In this document: positions 53,742-62,200 of the stretch, piece after piece
Layout of the letters: every line of letters begins with the position of its first letter
Position numbering within the stretch: the stretch's first letter is position 1
Source of the DNA: JANRIC01 sp033765345
GTDB lineage: Bacteria; Bacteroidota; Bacteroidia; Cytophagales; Microscillaceae
Assembly (NCBI GenBank): GCA_033765345.1
Contig: JANRIC010000120.1
Span: 1-64,000 of the forward strand
Length of the DNA stretch: 64,000 bases
Direction: 5' to 3'
Made by a program: the position numbers and the translations under genes
The notes under the pieces: model-generated
Told to the model about the DNA's origin: nothing
The model's input: the letters and a program-made list of their open reading frames with translations, nothing else
The model's database searches: none

Positions 53742-54860
53742 TTGAACTTTCCGATACTTTCCAAAGCAGCCATTGGTCTAGGAAATGGTAATTTGAGCAT
53801 CGAAACTACCCAAATCTTGGCTCCTGTAGGGGATGAAGTAGTGGTAGAAATAAAAGCTGCCGGCGTATGTCATACCGATTTTGATTCTTTGGGTTGGGGC
53901 AAAAAAATTGTAATGGGGCACGAAGGCGTAGGAATTGTCAGAGCAGTAGGCACTGAGGTGACCCAATTTGAGGAAGGGGATCACGTAATTCTCAATTGGG
54001 CGATTCCTTGTAAAAAATGTGCTCAATGCAGGCGTAATAATTTTTTTATCTGTGAAAACAACTCACCTGTTATTGCAGGAAATGCAGTTTCAGGGGGACA
54101 CGCCAGACTGGAAGCCACCCAACTAGGAGGTCAGGGAATTGAACGTTCGTTTTCATTGGGTACTTTATCGGAATATTCTATTGTAAAAGCGTCGGCTTTG
54201 GTCAAAATACCCCAGGAAATAGATTTTAAAGTAGCTGCTTTTGTGGGTTGTGCTGTGATGACAGGGGTTGGCTCTGTACTGAATATACCAATTCCTTTTG
54301 AGCCGGATTCTGCATTGGTGTTGGGAGTAGGCGGTGTAGGGATTAATGTGATTCAGGGCTTGAAAATTCGGGGTATTCCAAAAATCATTGCTGTTGATAT
54401 TAGTGCAAAAAAACTGGAAATTGCACAAAGGTTCGGTGCTACCCACACTATTTTAAATCAGGCTTCCAAAGGTGAATTCAGGCATTTTGCTGATTTAATC
54501 AGACAAATTAATGCGGGTCAGTTGGTAGATTTGGCTTATGAATGTACAGCTATTCCTGCGCTAGGTGCTGCACCACTTGCTTGTATTCGCCATGGAGGGA
54601 TGGCAGTGCAGGTATCTGGCATAGAGGAAGACCTTACGATAGATATGCGCCTGTTTGAATGGAATAAACTTTATCTCAATCCGCTTTATGGCAATTGTAA
54701 TCCTGAAATTGATTTTCCCAGATTGTTTCGGCTTTATCAGGAAGGTCAGCTTCAACTAGGCGAACAAATCAGTGCGGTTTACCCCCTTGATAATTTACCT
54801 CAGGCATTTAAGGATATGCACAGTGGCGAAAATATCAAGGGAGTAATTACATTTGCTTGA
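53742..54860 (+). CDS. Zinc-dependent alcohol dehydrogenase (MDR family)
   Basis: A 372-residue medium-chain dehydrogenase. Catalytic zinc ligands fit C43 (GVCHTD), H60 (GHEGVG) and the later C in FVGCAV; the structural zinc site has C90, C93, C96 and C104. The coenzyme motif is LGVGGVG (about 187-193). It resembles class III/arylalkyl alcohol dehydrogenases that oxidise primary alcohols or S-hydroxymethyl adducts with NAD. The start is TTG at 53742, since an in-frame TAA lies just upstream and the zinc domain needs these residues. It converges on the ggt gene, 8 bp apart. Confidence 0.88.
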   Translation: MNFPILSKAAIGLGNGNLSIETTQILAPVGDEVVVEIKAAGVCHTDFDSLGWGKKIVMGHEGVGIVRAVGTEVTQFEEGDHVILNWAIPCKKCAQCRRNNFFICENNSPVIAGNAVSGGHARLEATQLGGQGIERSFSLGTLSEYSIVKASALVKIPQEIDFKVAAFVGCAVMTGVGSVLNIPIPFEPDSALVLGVGGVGINVIQGLKIRGIPKIIAVDISAKKLEIAQRFGATHTILNQASKGEFRHFADLIRQINAGQLVDLAYECTAIPALGAAPLACIRHGGMAVQVSGIEEDLTIDMRLFEWNKLYLNPLYGNCNPEIDFPRLFRLYQEGQLQLGEQISAVYPLDNLPQAFKDMHSGENIKGVITFA

Positions 54861-54868
54861 GGGTGTAC

Positions 54869-56731
54869 TTACCAGCCTATGCCGTAGTCCTCTCCGTGAT
54901 TGCTTGAGCCGCCCCAAAAGCTACCGTTGAGCCAGTCAAAATAAATGGCGTTGATCGGTCCGCTGGTGCGCTCTTGGTAAGAGATTTTATAGCCCATGCC
55001 AGTGAGCTCTTTTCTAATCCAATCGGGCATAGCACTGTTGAGGGTCAATCCGCCAATAACTTTTTCGTGGTCGCCAAAGCTTGAATACATTTGATAGGTT
55101 TTAAAGCTGGGAGCTTCGCAAGCCTCTTGTACGGTCATATTAAATTCTACCATATTCAAAAAGAACTGAAGCAGTAATTGATCTTGTTCATCTCCTGCTT
55201 GTTTGGCAAAAGAAAGGAAGGGTTTTCCGTCTTTGAGAGCCAGCGATGGTGTAAGGGTAACTCTGGGTCTTTTACCGGGTTCTACTACATTGAAGGGGTT
55301 TTCTTTTTCGTCCAAAACAAAAGATTGCATTCGCTGGCTCATACCGATACCTGTATTACCAGCGATGCAGGCAGGCACCCAACCGCCACTAGGCGTGATA
55401 GACACTACCCATCCTTCCTCGTCTGTTGCCTCGATGGAAGTAGTGCCTGCGGCAAATTGTTCCAAAAACTGATCATTTTGATTCAGGTGATGAGGTACAA
55501 AACCCATTTTTTTGTCATTCCATTTTTGGAGTAGTTCTGCAAAAGGATTTATTTTGTTTTCAAAAACGTAGGGATCTCCTGGGCTTGCTTGGGGGTCGTT
55601 TTTATCTGGATTGATTAACTTGGCGCGTTGCTTGGCGTATTCTTTGGAAAGAAGACCTTTCATGGGTTCTTCGGGGGCAAAAGCCGGGTCGCCATAATAA
55701 AAATCCCGATCTGCAAACGCAAGGTTCATGGCCTGATATAGCGTGTGAATATATCGGGTAGAGTTGTAGCCCATACTTTTGAGATCAAAATTCTCGAGGA
55801 TATTCAAAGCTTGTAGCATGGCAGGGCCTTGTGTCCATTGTTGTAATTTATATACCTCAATGCCTTTGTAGGTAGTCATCATCGGTTCTTCAATTTTAAC
55901 TTTCCAATTGGCCAAGTCTTGTTCCGTGATAAGCCCACCTTGTTCTTTGCATCCTCGAGCGAATTCTTTGGCAATATCACCTTTGTAAAAACGGTTATAT
56001 GCGGCATAAATGGCTTCTTTTCTTGACTTTCCTTGTTTGAGAGCTTCTTCTTCTGTGGCTACCAGTTTTTTTAAAGTTTCAAGTAAATCTTTTTGTACAA
56101 AAATTTCTCCGGCATTGGGAGCTTCACGTTTTTCGCCTGGATGTGTCAAGAATACTTTTTTTGAGTAAGGCCATTTTTTGATTTCTTCTTTTCCACGTTC
56201 AATGGAGTTGGCTGTTTGGGCTTCTATGGGATACCCCTCTGCCATTTGCATGGCGGGTGCTAATACTTCTTTGAGGCTCATCGTGCCGTATTCGGCCAAC
56301 ATAGTCATCAAACCACCGGGCGTACCGGGAGTCACTGCCGCTAAAGGACCGTATTCAGGCGGATATTTCATGCCTTTATTTTTGAAAAAATCAGCCGTAG
56401 CCCCAGTGGGAGCTACTCCAAGCGCATTGATGGCAATTACTTTTTTGGTTTTTGGATTATAAATCAATGCTTGGGTTTCACCGCCCCAGCTCAACACATC
56501 CCACATGGTACAGGTAGCAGCCAGCATGGCACAAGAAGCATCGATGGCATTCCCTCCTTTGGTAAAAATCATGGATCCGGCAGTAGCTGCAAGAGGCTTA
56601 CCAGTAATCGCCATCCAATGTTTGCCGTGTAAGGGAGGTTTTTGTGTTTTGACGGGAAGATTATTAAATGATTGGGAATAAGTCACATAACTTATTAAAA
56701 GCCCCCAAAGAAGGAATGTTAATTTTTTCAT
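54869..56731 (-). CDS. ggt: Gamma-glutamyltransferase, exported
   Basis: A 620-residue N-terminal nucleophile hydrolase. Signal peptide MKKLTFLLWGLLISYVTYSQ; KGGNAIDASCAMLAATCTM near 58-76; PGTPGGLMTML; and the autoprocessing site AGTTSIEATD with the catalytic threonine (about residue 430), followed by SITPSGG and the C-terminal small-subunit signature. It cleaves gamma-glutamyl bonds of glutathione and similar peptides in the periplasm. Length is normal for precursor GGT. Single gene. Confidence 0.92.
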   Translation of the reverse strand: MKKLTFLLWGLLISYVTYSQSFNNLPVKTQKPPLHGKHWMAITGKPLAATAGSMIFTKGGNAIDASCAMLAATCTMWDVLSWGGETQALIYNPKTKKVIAINALGVAPTGATADFFKNKGMKYPPEYGPLAAVTPGTPGGLMTMLAEYGTMSLKEVLAPAMQMAEGYPIEAQTANSIERGKEEIKKWPYSKKVFLTHPGEKREAPNAGEIFVQKDLLETLKKLVATEEEALKQGKSRKEAIYAAYNRFYKGDIAKEFARGCKEQGGLITEQDLANWKVKIEEPMMTTYKGIEVYKLQQWTQGPAMLQALNILENFDLKSMGYNSTRYIHTLYQAMNLAFADRDFYYGDPAFAPEEPMKGLLSKEYAKQRAKLINPDKNDPQASPGDPYVFENKINPFAELLQKWNDKKMGFVPHHLNQNDQFLEQFAAGTTSIEATDEEGWVVSITPSGGWVPACIAGNTGIGMSQRMQSFVLDEKENPFNVVEPGKRPRVTLTPSLALKDGKPFLSFAKQAGDEQDQLLLQFFLNMVEFNMTVQEACEAPSFKTYQMYSSFGDHEKVIGGLTLNSAMPDWIRKELTGMGYKISYQERTSGPINAIYFDWLNGSFWGGSSNHGEDYGIGW

Positions 56732-56975
56732 AATTGAATTAAATTATAAATGATCCAATGACCCAAACTCTTGTTGTTTTTTAAGATACACTCAAATTAA
56801 AAAGCGCAAAGGCTATTTTTTATGTTGGAATGACAAGCATAAATTCAACAAGATGTTTTTCCATCAATTCTCAAATTATTCAAAAAAAGTAATAATAGAA
56901 ATATTTTTCGGATAATTTTCAGCAAAGTTAAGTTGATCATTCGTGGTTTTGTACTGATAAACAAGCGTATCAATC

Positions 56976-57013
56976 AAAAACCCGGACTTTCATAGTTTAA
57001 AATCTGGGTTTTT
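56976..57013 (-). terminator. Terminator after araA
   Basis: Arms AAAAACCCGGA (56976-56986) and TCTGGGTTTTT (57003-57013), one mismatch, with a T-run as part of the stem on either strand. It lies 17 bases past the araA stop. The rest of the 298-bp gap 56732-57029 shows no gene. Confidence 0.7.
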
Positions 57014-57029
57014 GGATTGTTCAAAACCT

Positions 57030-58511
57030 TTATTTTTGATAGTACAAGCTATTCCATCTCAATTCATTTTTTAGCTCTCGAATGCGGGTTTGAGCGTCGA
57101 TACAAATAAACTCTATCCCGGTCATTTCGGCGAAATCTTCCAGGTATTCTGAGGTCAGGGATTCGCTGTAGCAGGTATGATGTGCGCCTCCTGCCAGAAT
57201 CCAGGCTTGGGCAGCGGTTTTGAGATCAGGAAGCGGCTTCCAAAGTACACGTGCTACGGGTAGTTTGGGCAGTGCCTGCTCCAGAGGTAAAGCTTCTACC
57301 TCATTGACCAGCAAACGAAATCGATTACCCATATCAATCATAGAGGCATTCAAAGCAGCCCCTGGTTTGGCTTCAAATACCAACCTTACCGGGTCGCTTT
57401 TACCTCCAATGCCCAAAGGATGTATTTCACAGCTTGGTTTTTTGGAAGCGATAGATTCACAGATTTCCAGCATGTGAGAGCCCAGTACACTGCTGTTTTG
57501 CCCAGCAAAATGATAGGTGTAATCTTCCATAAATGAATTGCCACCCTCTAGTCCGGCTCCCATGACTTTCATCAGGCGTACCAGTGCGGCGGTTTTCCAG
57601 TCGCCTTCTGCCCCAAAACCATATCCTTGTGCCATCAGACGCTGCACGGCAATGCCAGGTAGCTGATTCAGCCCGTGTAAATTCTCAAAAGTATCTGTAA
57701 ATCCTTTGAAATTCCCCGATTCTAAAAAATTCTTCAAACCCAGCTCTATTCGGGCGGCTTCCAGAAGAGCGGGATTTCCTCTTAGATTTTCCTGAATGAT
57801 GTAATTTTCTTCATATTCTTCTATCAGGTTTTTGATTTCCTGCTCTTGTACTGCTTCCACAAAAGCCACCAAATCTCCCAGACCATAACCATTCACCGAA
57901 TAGCCGAATTGCAGTTCTGCTTCTACTTTATCCCCCTCGGTGACGGCTACCTGGCGCATATTGTCTCCCAGCCGGGCAAATTTCGCGCCTTGTAAGTCTT
58001 GTTTTCCGCAAGCGGCACGTGTCCAGATTTGGAGTCTTTCTATCACTTCGGGGTCTTGCCAATGCCCTACAACTACCTTTCTTTTCAGATTCATACGTGC
58101 GCCGATAAAACCGAATTCGCGCCCTCCGTGTGCTGATTGGTTTAGGTTCATAAAATCCATATCGATTTCACTCCAGGGGATTTCGCTATTAAATTGGGTG
58201 TGTAAATGCAGAAGTGGTTTTTGTAGAATTTTAAGCCCATTGATCCACATCTTGGCCGGAGAAAAGGTATGCATCCAGGCAACCAATCCCACACAATGAG
58301 GGCTTGCATTGGCTTCTAACATCCATTGATAGATGGCTTCGGGTGTAGTGAGAACGGGTTTGAAAATGACCTTTACCGGGATGGCTTTGTTTTGATCTAA
58401 GACCAGGGCGATTTCCTGGGCGTGATTGGCTACTTTTTCCAAAGTTTCTTCGCCGTATAGATGTTGGCTTCCGGTAATTAACCAGATTTCGTAGTGATTT
58501 AGTTGTATCAT
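57030..58511 (-). CDS. araA: L-arabinose isomerase
   Basis: A 493-residue isomerase converting L-arabinose to L-ribulose. The N-terminus has LITGSQHLYGEETLEKV, and the middle has AWMHTFSPAKMWI, TQFNSEIPW and GHWQDPEV. Metal-binding acid and histidine residues fall in GFGAEGDWKTAAL, GGNSFMEDYTYHF and the C-terminal GGAHHT segment. Length is exactly typical (about 500). It is the last gene of araB-araD-araA, 39 bp after araD, and ends at a hairpin. Confidence 0.95.
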   Translation of the reverse strand: MIQLNHYEIWLITGSQHLYGEETLEKVANHAQEIALVLDQNKAIPVKVIFKPVLTTPEAIYQWMLEANASPHCVGLVAWMHTFSPAKMWINGLKILQKPLLHLHTQFNSEIPWSEIDMDFMNLNQSAHGGREFGFIGARMNLKRKVVVGHWQDPEVIERLQIWTRAACGKQDLQGAKFARLGDNMRQVAVTEGDKVEAELQFGYSVNGYGLGDLVAFVEAVQEQEIKNLIEEYEENYIIQENLRGNPALLEAARIELGLKNFLESGNFKGFTDTFENLHGLNQLPGIAVQRLMAQGYGFGAEGDWKTAALVRLMKVMGAGLEGGNSFMEDYTYHFAGQNSSVLGSHMLEICESIASKKPSCEIHPLGIGGKSDPVRLVFEAKPGAALNASMIDMGNRFRLLVNEVEALPLEQALPKLPVARVLWKPLPDLKTAAQAWILAGGAHHTCYSESLTSEYLEDFAEMTGIEFICIDAQTRIRELKNELRWNSLYYQK

Positions 58512-58550
58512 GTTTATGAAAATATGGAGTAATCGTATGTGATGAATTGT

Positions 58551-59255
58551 TCATGAAGATTGCCCGTAATAGGCATTTTTGCCGTGTTTTCGCTGATAAT
58601 GTTTTTCTTTGAGCGCGTCTTTGAGCAAAGGAGCTCCAGGATTGATCTGGAGTGTCAGGTATGCCATCCGTGCGATTTCTTCCAGAACAGCACTGTGGTA
58701 TACGGCTTTTTCGGCAGTTTTTCCCCAGGTAAAAGGGGCGTGATTGGCTACCAGGATCATTTCTACTTCTTGGTATGAAAGCCCCAATTTCTCAAAATGC
58801 TCGATGATCTGAAAGCCAGTCTGGTATTCATAATCTCCCTGAATCATGGCTTCTGACATGACCGGAGCGCAAGGGATATTTTCGGTGGTATGGTCAGCGT
58901 GTGTGGTGCCTAAAATCGGAATATCTCTCTGTGCCTGCGCCCAGGCGGTGGCATAGGTAGAATGTGTGTGTACAATCCCACCGATTTTTTCCCAGTGTTT
59001 GTAGAGTACGGCGTGGGTTTTGGTATCCGAAGAAGGTCTTTTATTGCCCTCCACTACCTGTGCTTCAAAATCTACGATGACCATATCTTCAGGCTTGAGT
59101 TCTGTGTAGGGTACACCGCTGGGTTTGATGGCAAAAACACCCTGTGCCCGATCTACCACGCTTACATTGCCAAAAGTGAATAAAACCAAACCCAATTCGG
59201 GCAGGCGACAGTTATTTTCATAACAAATAAACTTGAGTTGCTCGTATCGGCTCAT
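58551..59255 (-). CDS. araD: L-ribulose-5-phosphate 4-epimerase
   Basis: A 234-residue class II aldolase-fold epimerase turning L-ribulose 5-phosphate into D-xylulose 5-phosphate. It shows FGNVSVVDR, IKPSGVPY, the zinc-binding HTHSTYATAWAQ region, TTHADH, and the later MILVANHAPFTWG with the third histidine. Length equals E. coli AraD. It lies between araB (124 bp upstream, with a hairpin) and araA (39 bp downstream). Confidence 0.94.
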   Translation of the reverse strand: MSRYEQLKFICYENNCRLPELGLVLFTFGNVSVVDRAQGVFAIKPSGVPYTELKPEDMVIVDFEAQVVEGNKRPSSDTKTHAVLYKHWEKIGGIVHTHSTYATAWAQAQRDIPILGTTHADHTTENIPCAPVMSEAMIQGDYEYQTGFQIIEHFEKLGLSYQEVEMILVANHAPFTWGKTAEKAVYHSAVLEEIARMAYLTLQINPGAPLLKDALKEKHYQRKHGKNAYYGQSS

Positions 59256-59350
59256 GAGTTTAGAATTTATGGGGCGGTTTAATTGGATTTTTCGTCAATA
59301 TATTGATTATTAACAACTTATAGATTTGAATTTACTAAAATATACCTCGG

Positions 59351-59369
59351 CTGGGTATAAATACCCCAG
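59351..59369 (-). promoter_or_regulatory. Hairpin in the araB-araD gap
   Basis: CTGGGTAT and ATACCCCAG (one bulged C) with a 2-base loop, 11 bases after the araB stop. It may be a processing or attenuation hairpin that sets the araB to araDA ratio. Confidence 0.45.
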
Positions 59370-59379
59370 GCTGTGGGCA

Positions 59380-61068
59380 TTAGTGATCGCCCTGCGACAT
59401 CATTTCGTTTTCTACCAAATCGACATATCTGCTGTAGGCTTGATAAAGATTTTGATAATGCGTCCTTAGTGCATCTTCAGGCTGGTAGGTTTTTTCAAAA
59501 CCCATACCCATATTTTTTTGTGCTTCAAGAACATCCGGGTAGATTCCGGCAAGCGTCGCTGCAAACATAGCCGCTCCCAAAGCACAGGTTTGCTCCGAAC
59601 GTACAATCTGAATGGGCATATTCAATACATTGGCCAGGGTTTGCATCACAAAAGGAGATTTATTGGCTACACCACCCAGCCCAATGATGCCTTTGATCGG
59701 AATCCCTTCTTCCTGAAAACGATCTACGATTTTTTTGGCTCCAAAACAAGTGGCTTCTACTAAGGCTCTGAATATTCGGGGGGCATCACTACCTAAGTTT
59801 AGGTTGAATATAGCCCCTTTGAGTGCTTGATTGGCATCAGGCGTGCGCCGCCCGTTCATCCAGTCCAATGCCAGTACGGCCGAAGATTGCGGATCGACCT
59901 GTGCTGCGGCTTCGGACAATGCCGGAATGATTTGATCTCCGATTTCTTGTTTGAGCCTTGTTTTGGAGGGAGTATCCAGCCATTCAATCGCATCGATCAG
60001 TTCTAAGGGATAAGAAATAACTTGCTTAAACCAGGCATACACATCCCCAAAGGCAGATTGCCCTGCTTCCAGACCCATCATACCGGGTACAACCGAACCG
60101 TCTACCTGACCACAAATTCCTTTGACCAATGTATCTCCAAGTTCGTCTGTAGGAACCATCAGAATATCACAGGTAGATGTACCCATCACCCTGCTCAAAT
60201 AATAGGGCTGTATCTCGCCTCCCACAGCTCCCATGTGTGCATCAAAAGCACCAACACCTACTAGCACTTCAGTAGAGAGTCCCAGTCTTTCAGCCCATTC
60301 GGCCGATAAATTCCCGGCAGGAGTATCCGAAGTGTACGTTTCTCGAAATAATCTGTCTCTGAGTCCGGCAAGCATGGGGTCTAATTGTATCAGAAAATCC
60401 TCGCTCGGGAGTCCTTCAAATTTTTCGTGCCACATAGCTTTGTGCCCTGCCGCACAGCGACTTCTTTTCATCTCGTGGATGTCCTGCCCTCCAGTTAATA
60501 AAAAAGGAATCCAGTCACAATGCTCTACCCAAGAATAAGCGGCTTGACGGACATCCTCATCTTCCCGCAATACGTGCAGGAGTTTTGCCCAGAACCATTC
60601 CGAAGAATATATCCCACCCACATATTGGGTAAAATCGGTTCCACCCCAATTCCTGGCTACTTGATTGATCTCGGCGGCTTCTTTGACGGCTGTGTGATCT
60701 TTCCAAAGAATAAACATGGCATTTGGGTTTTCAGCAAATTCGGGCAAAAGTGCTAGTGGATTCCCCATTTTATCCACCGCAACAGGCGTAGAACCTGTGG
60801 TATCAACGGCAATGCCTTTTATTTTTTCGGCGACTTCCGCCGGTGCCTGCGCTAAGGCCGCCTTGACACTTTGCTCCAGACTCTCCACATAATCCAAGGG
60901 ATGCTGGCGAAATTGATTCGCCGAAGGGTCGCAAAACTTGCCCCTAGCCCAGCGAGGATAATAAAAAACTGCCGATGCAATTTCCTCTCCCTGAGCTGTA
61001 CCTATGATCACCGAACGTACCGAGTCGGTTCCAAAGTCAATTCCGATTACATAAGATTCCTGAGTCAT
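59380..61068 (-). CDS. araB: Ribulokinase
   Basis: A 562-residue FGGY-family kinase phosphorylating L-ribulose. The ATP phosphate-binding start is VIGIDFGTDSVRSVI. The sugar-binding region includes WARGKFCDP and FILWKDHT, the FGGY signature region shows GAFDAHMGAVGGE and DWMNGRRTPDAN, and the C-terminal adenosine motif is GLGGVANKSP. Length (E. coli AraB 566) is exact. First gene of the ara operon; a 21-bp operator lies 43 bp upstream. Confidence 0.95.
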   Translation of the reverse strand: MTQESYVIGIDFGTDSVRSVIIGTAQGEEIASAVFYYPRWARGKFCDPSANQFRQHPLDYVESLEQSVKAALAQAPAEVAEKIKGIAVDTTGSTPVAVDKMGNPLALLPEFAENPNAMFILWKDHTAVKEAAEINQVARNWGGTDFTQYVGGIYSSEWFWAKLLHVLREDEDVRQAAYSWVEHCDWIPFLLTGGQDIHEMKRSRCAAGHKAMWHEKFEGLPSEDFLIQLDPMLAGLRDRLFRETYTSDTPAGNLSAEWAERLGLSTEVLVGVGAFDAHMGAVGGEIQPYYLSRVMGTSTCDILMVPTDELGDTLVKGICGQVDGSVVPGMMGLEAGQSAFGDVYAWFKQVISYPLELIDAIEWLDTPSKTRLKQEIGDQIIPALSEAAAQVDPQSSAVLALDWMNGRRTPDANQALKGAIFNLNLGSDAPRIFRALVEATCFGAKKIVDRFQEEGIPIKGIIGLGGVANKSPFVMQTLANVLNMPIQIVRSEQTCALGAAMFAATLAGIYPDVLEAQKNMGMGFEKTYQPEDALRTHYQNLYQAYSRYVDLVENEMMSQGDH

Positions 61069-61110
61069 ACAATTGTTTTATTCGGATTTGGAGTTTGTAA
61101 TGATAGCCAA

Positions 61111-61131
61111 TAAACGTCATAATGACATTTA
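61111..61131. promoter_or_regulatory. AraR-type operator 1
   Basis: A 21-bp near-perfect palindrome, TAAACGTCATA followed by ATGACATTTA, 43 bp upstream of the araB start. The same pattern recurs at 61200-61220. It is the likely binding site of the NUDIX regulator at 61355. Confidence 0.75.
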
Positions 61132-61199
61132 TTTTCTAATTGTTGCTAAATTACTATAAATTATTTTGAAAGTTAAAAATTAATTCTAAAATTGTGACA

Positions 61200-61220
61200 T
61201 AAACGTCAATATAACATTTA
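61200..61220. promoter_or_regulatory. AraR-type operator 2
   Basis: TAAACGTCAAT followed by ATAACATTTA, sharing TAAACGTCA and ACATTTA with the first operator, 89 bp away start to start, and 134 bp before the regulator start. Two sites may allow cooperative binding or separate control of the two promoters. Confidence 0.72.
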
Positions 61221-61354
61221 TAATTTATTTTCAGCGTAGAACTATTTATCCAAAATATACTCAGCGTCTCATTCTGGAAAAAAAGTAAAAAAGTCAGCGC
61301 GACTTTGGCTTCTTATTCGTTGACGGTGATTCGGATTAAAACATAACATATCTG

Positions 61355-62053
61355 GTGAATAACTCTCCTAATCTCTATGAGCCTTGCCCAAAGCATTATG
61401 TGGCTTTGGATAATATCATTTTTGGTTTTGATGAAAAAGAACTGAAAATTTTATTGATAAAAAGAAGTTTTGAACCTGAAAAGGGCAATTGGTCACTGAT
61501 GGGCGGTTTTCTTAAAGACGAAGAAGGGGTAGATGAAGCCGCTACTCGGGTGCTTTATGAACTCACCGGATTAAGAAATGTATTTGTAGAGCAACTGCAT
61601 ACATACGGGGCGATACATCGTGACCCGGTGGCACGTACAGTTTCTGTGGCCTATTATGCCCTCATCCGGGTCAATGATTATGATACCGAGTTGGGGAAAA
61701 AATATGGGGCTAGGTGGTTTCCGATACACAACTATCCCTCTTTGATTTTTGATCACCCGCAAATGGTACAGGATGCACTGGATAGATTACGCAGCAAAAC
61801 CCGCACACAACCCATTGGTTTTGAGCTTCTCCCTGAAAAATTTACCATCCCCCAACTCAGACACCTGTACGAAGCCATCCACAATCAAGTGTACGATCCG
61901 CGCAATTTCAGCCGCAAACTTAACAGCATGAAACTCCTCATTCAACTCCACGAAAAAGACAAAGAAAACTCAAAAAAAGGAGCTTATTTGTACAAATTTG
62001 ATCCCAACCGCTATAAAATGCTGCTTTCCCAAGGTTTTAGTTTTGAGCTCTGA
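61355..62053 (+). CDS. araR: AraR-type NUDIX transcriptional regulator of arabinose genes
   Basis: A 232-residue protein: NUDIX-like effector domain (about 15-155; YVALDNIIFGFDEKELKILLIKR, WSLMGGFLKDEEGVDEAATRVLYELTG, where the catalytic EExGxE is lost) and a winged-helix C-terminus (about 160-230; LPEKFTIPQLRHLYEAIHNQVYDPRNFSRKL). Bacteroidota AraR regulators have this structure and respond to arabinose. The start is the GTG at 61355, since no ATG lies near and the domain begins here. It is divergent from araB with two palindromes between, and paralogous to the regulator at 49252. Confidence 0.88.
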   Translation: MNNSPNLYEPCPKHYVALDNIIFGFDEKELKILLIKRSFEPEKGNWSLMGGFLKDEEGVDEAATRVLYELTGLRNVFVEQLHTYGAIHRDPVARTVSVAYYALIRVNDYDTELGKKYGARWFPIHNYPSLIFDHPQMVQDALDRLRSKTRTQPIGFELLPEKFTIPQLRHLYEAIHNQVYDPRNFSRKLNSMKLLIQLHEKDKENSKKGAYLYKFDPNRYKMLLSQGFSFEL

Positions 62054-62098
62054 GGATTTGACCCATGGTGCTTTGATTTCTATGGTTTGTACAAGTAA

Positions 62099-62141
62099 CC
62101 AGCACGGCTCGTGCTGGCAAAACTTTGGCGAGCCGCCAAAG
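62099..62141. repeat. Two adjacent palindromes with CGGCTCG/CGAGCCG cores
   Basis: CCAGCACG-GCT-CGTGCTGG at 62099-62117 and CTTTGGCG-AGC-CGCCAAAG at 62123-62141. Both perfect 8-bp stems with a 3-base loop. They share the core of the palindromes at 24335, 24567 and 26790 but have unrelated arms. May terminate araR transcription. Confidence 0.8.
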
Positions 62142-62152
62142 GTACAAAGACC

Positions 62153-62184
62153 TTTGTAATACTTCTACAAAACCCTTATTTTTG
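62153..62184 (+). promoter_or_regulatory. Promoter for secreted DGR target 3
   Basis: TTTG at 62153-62156 and TATTTTTG (TAnnTTTG) at 62177-62184, spaced 20 bases, 16 bases before the ATG at 62201. A very good consensus match; it supports the later start. Confidence 0.55.
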
Positions 62185-62200
62185 CTCAAACACTAAGCTT

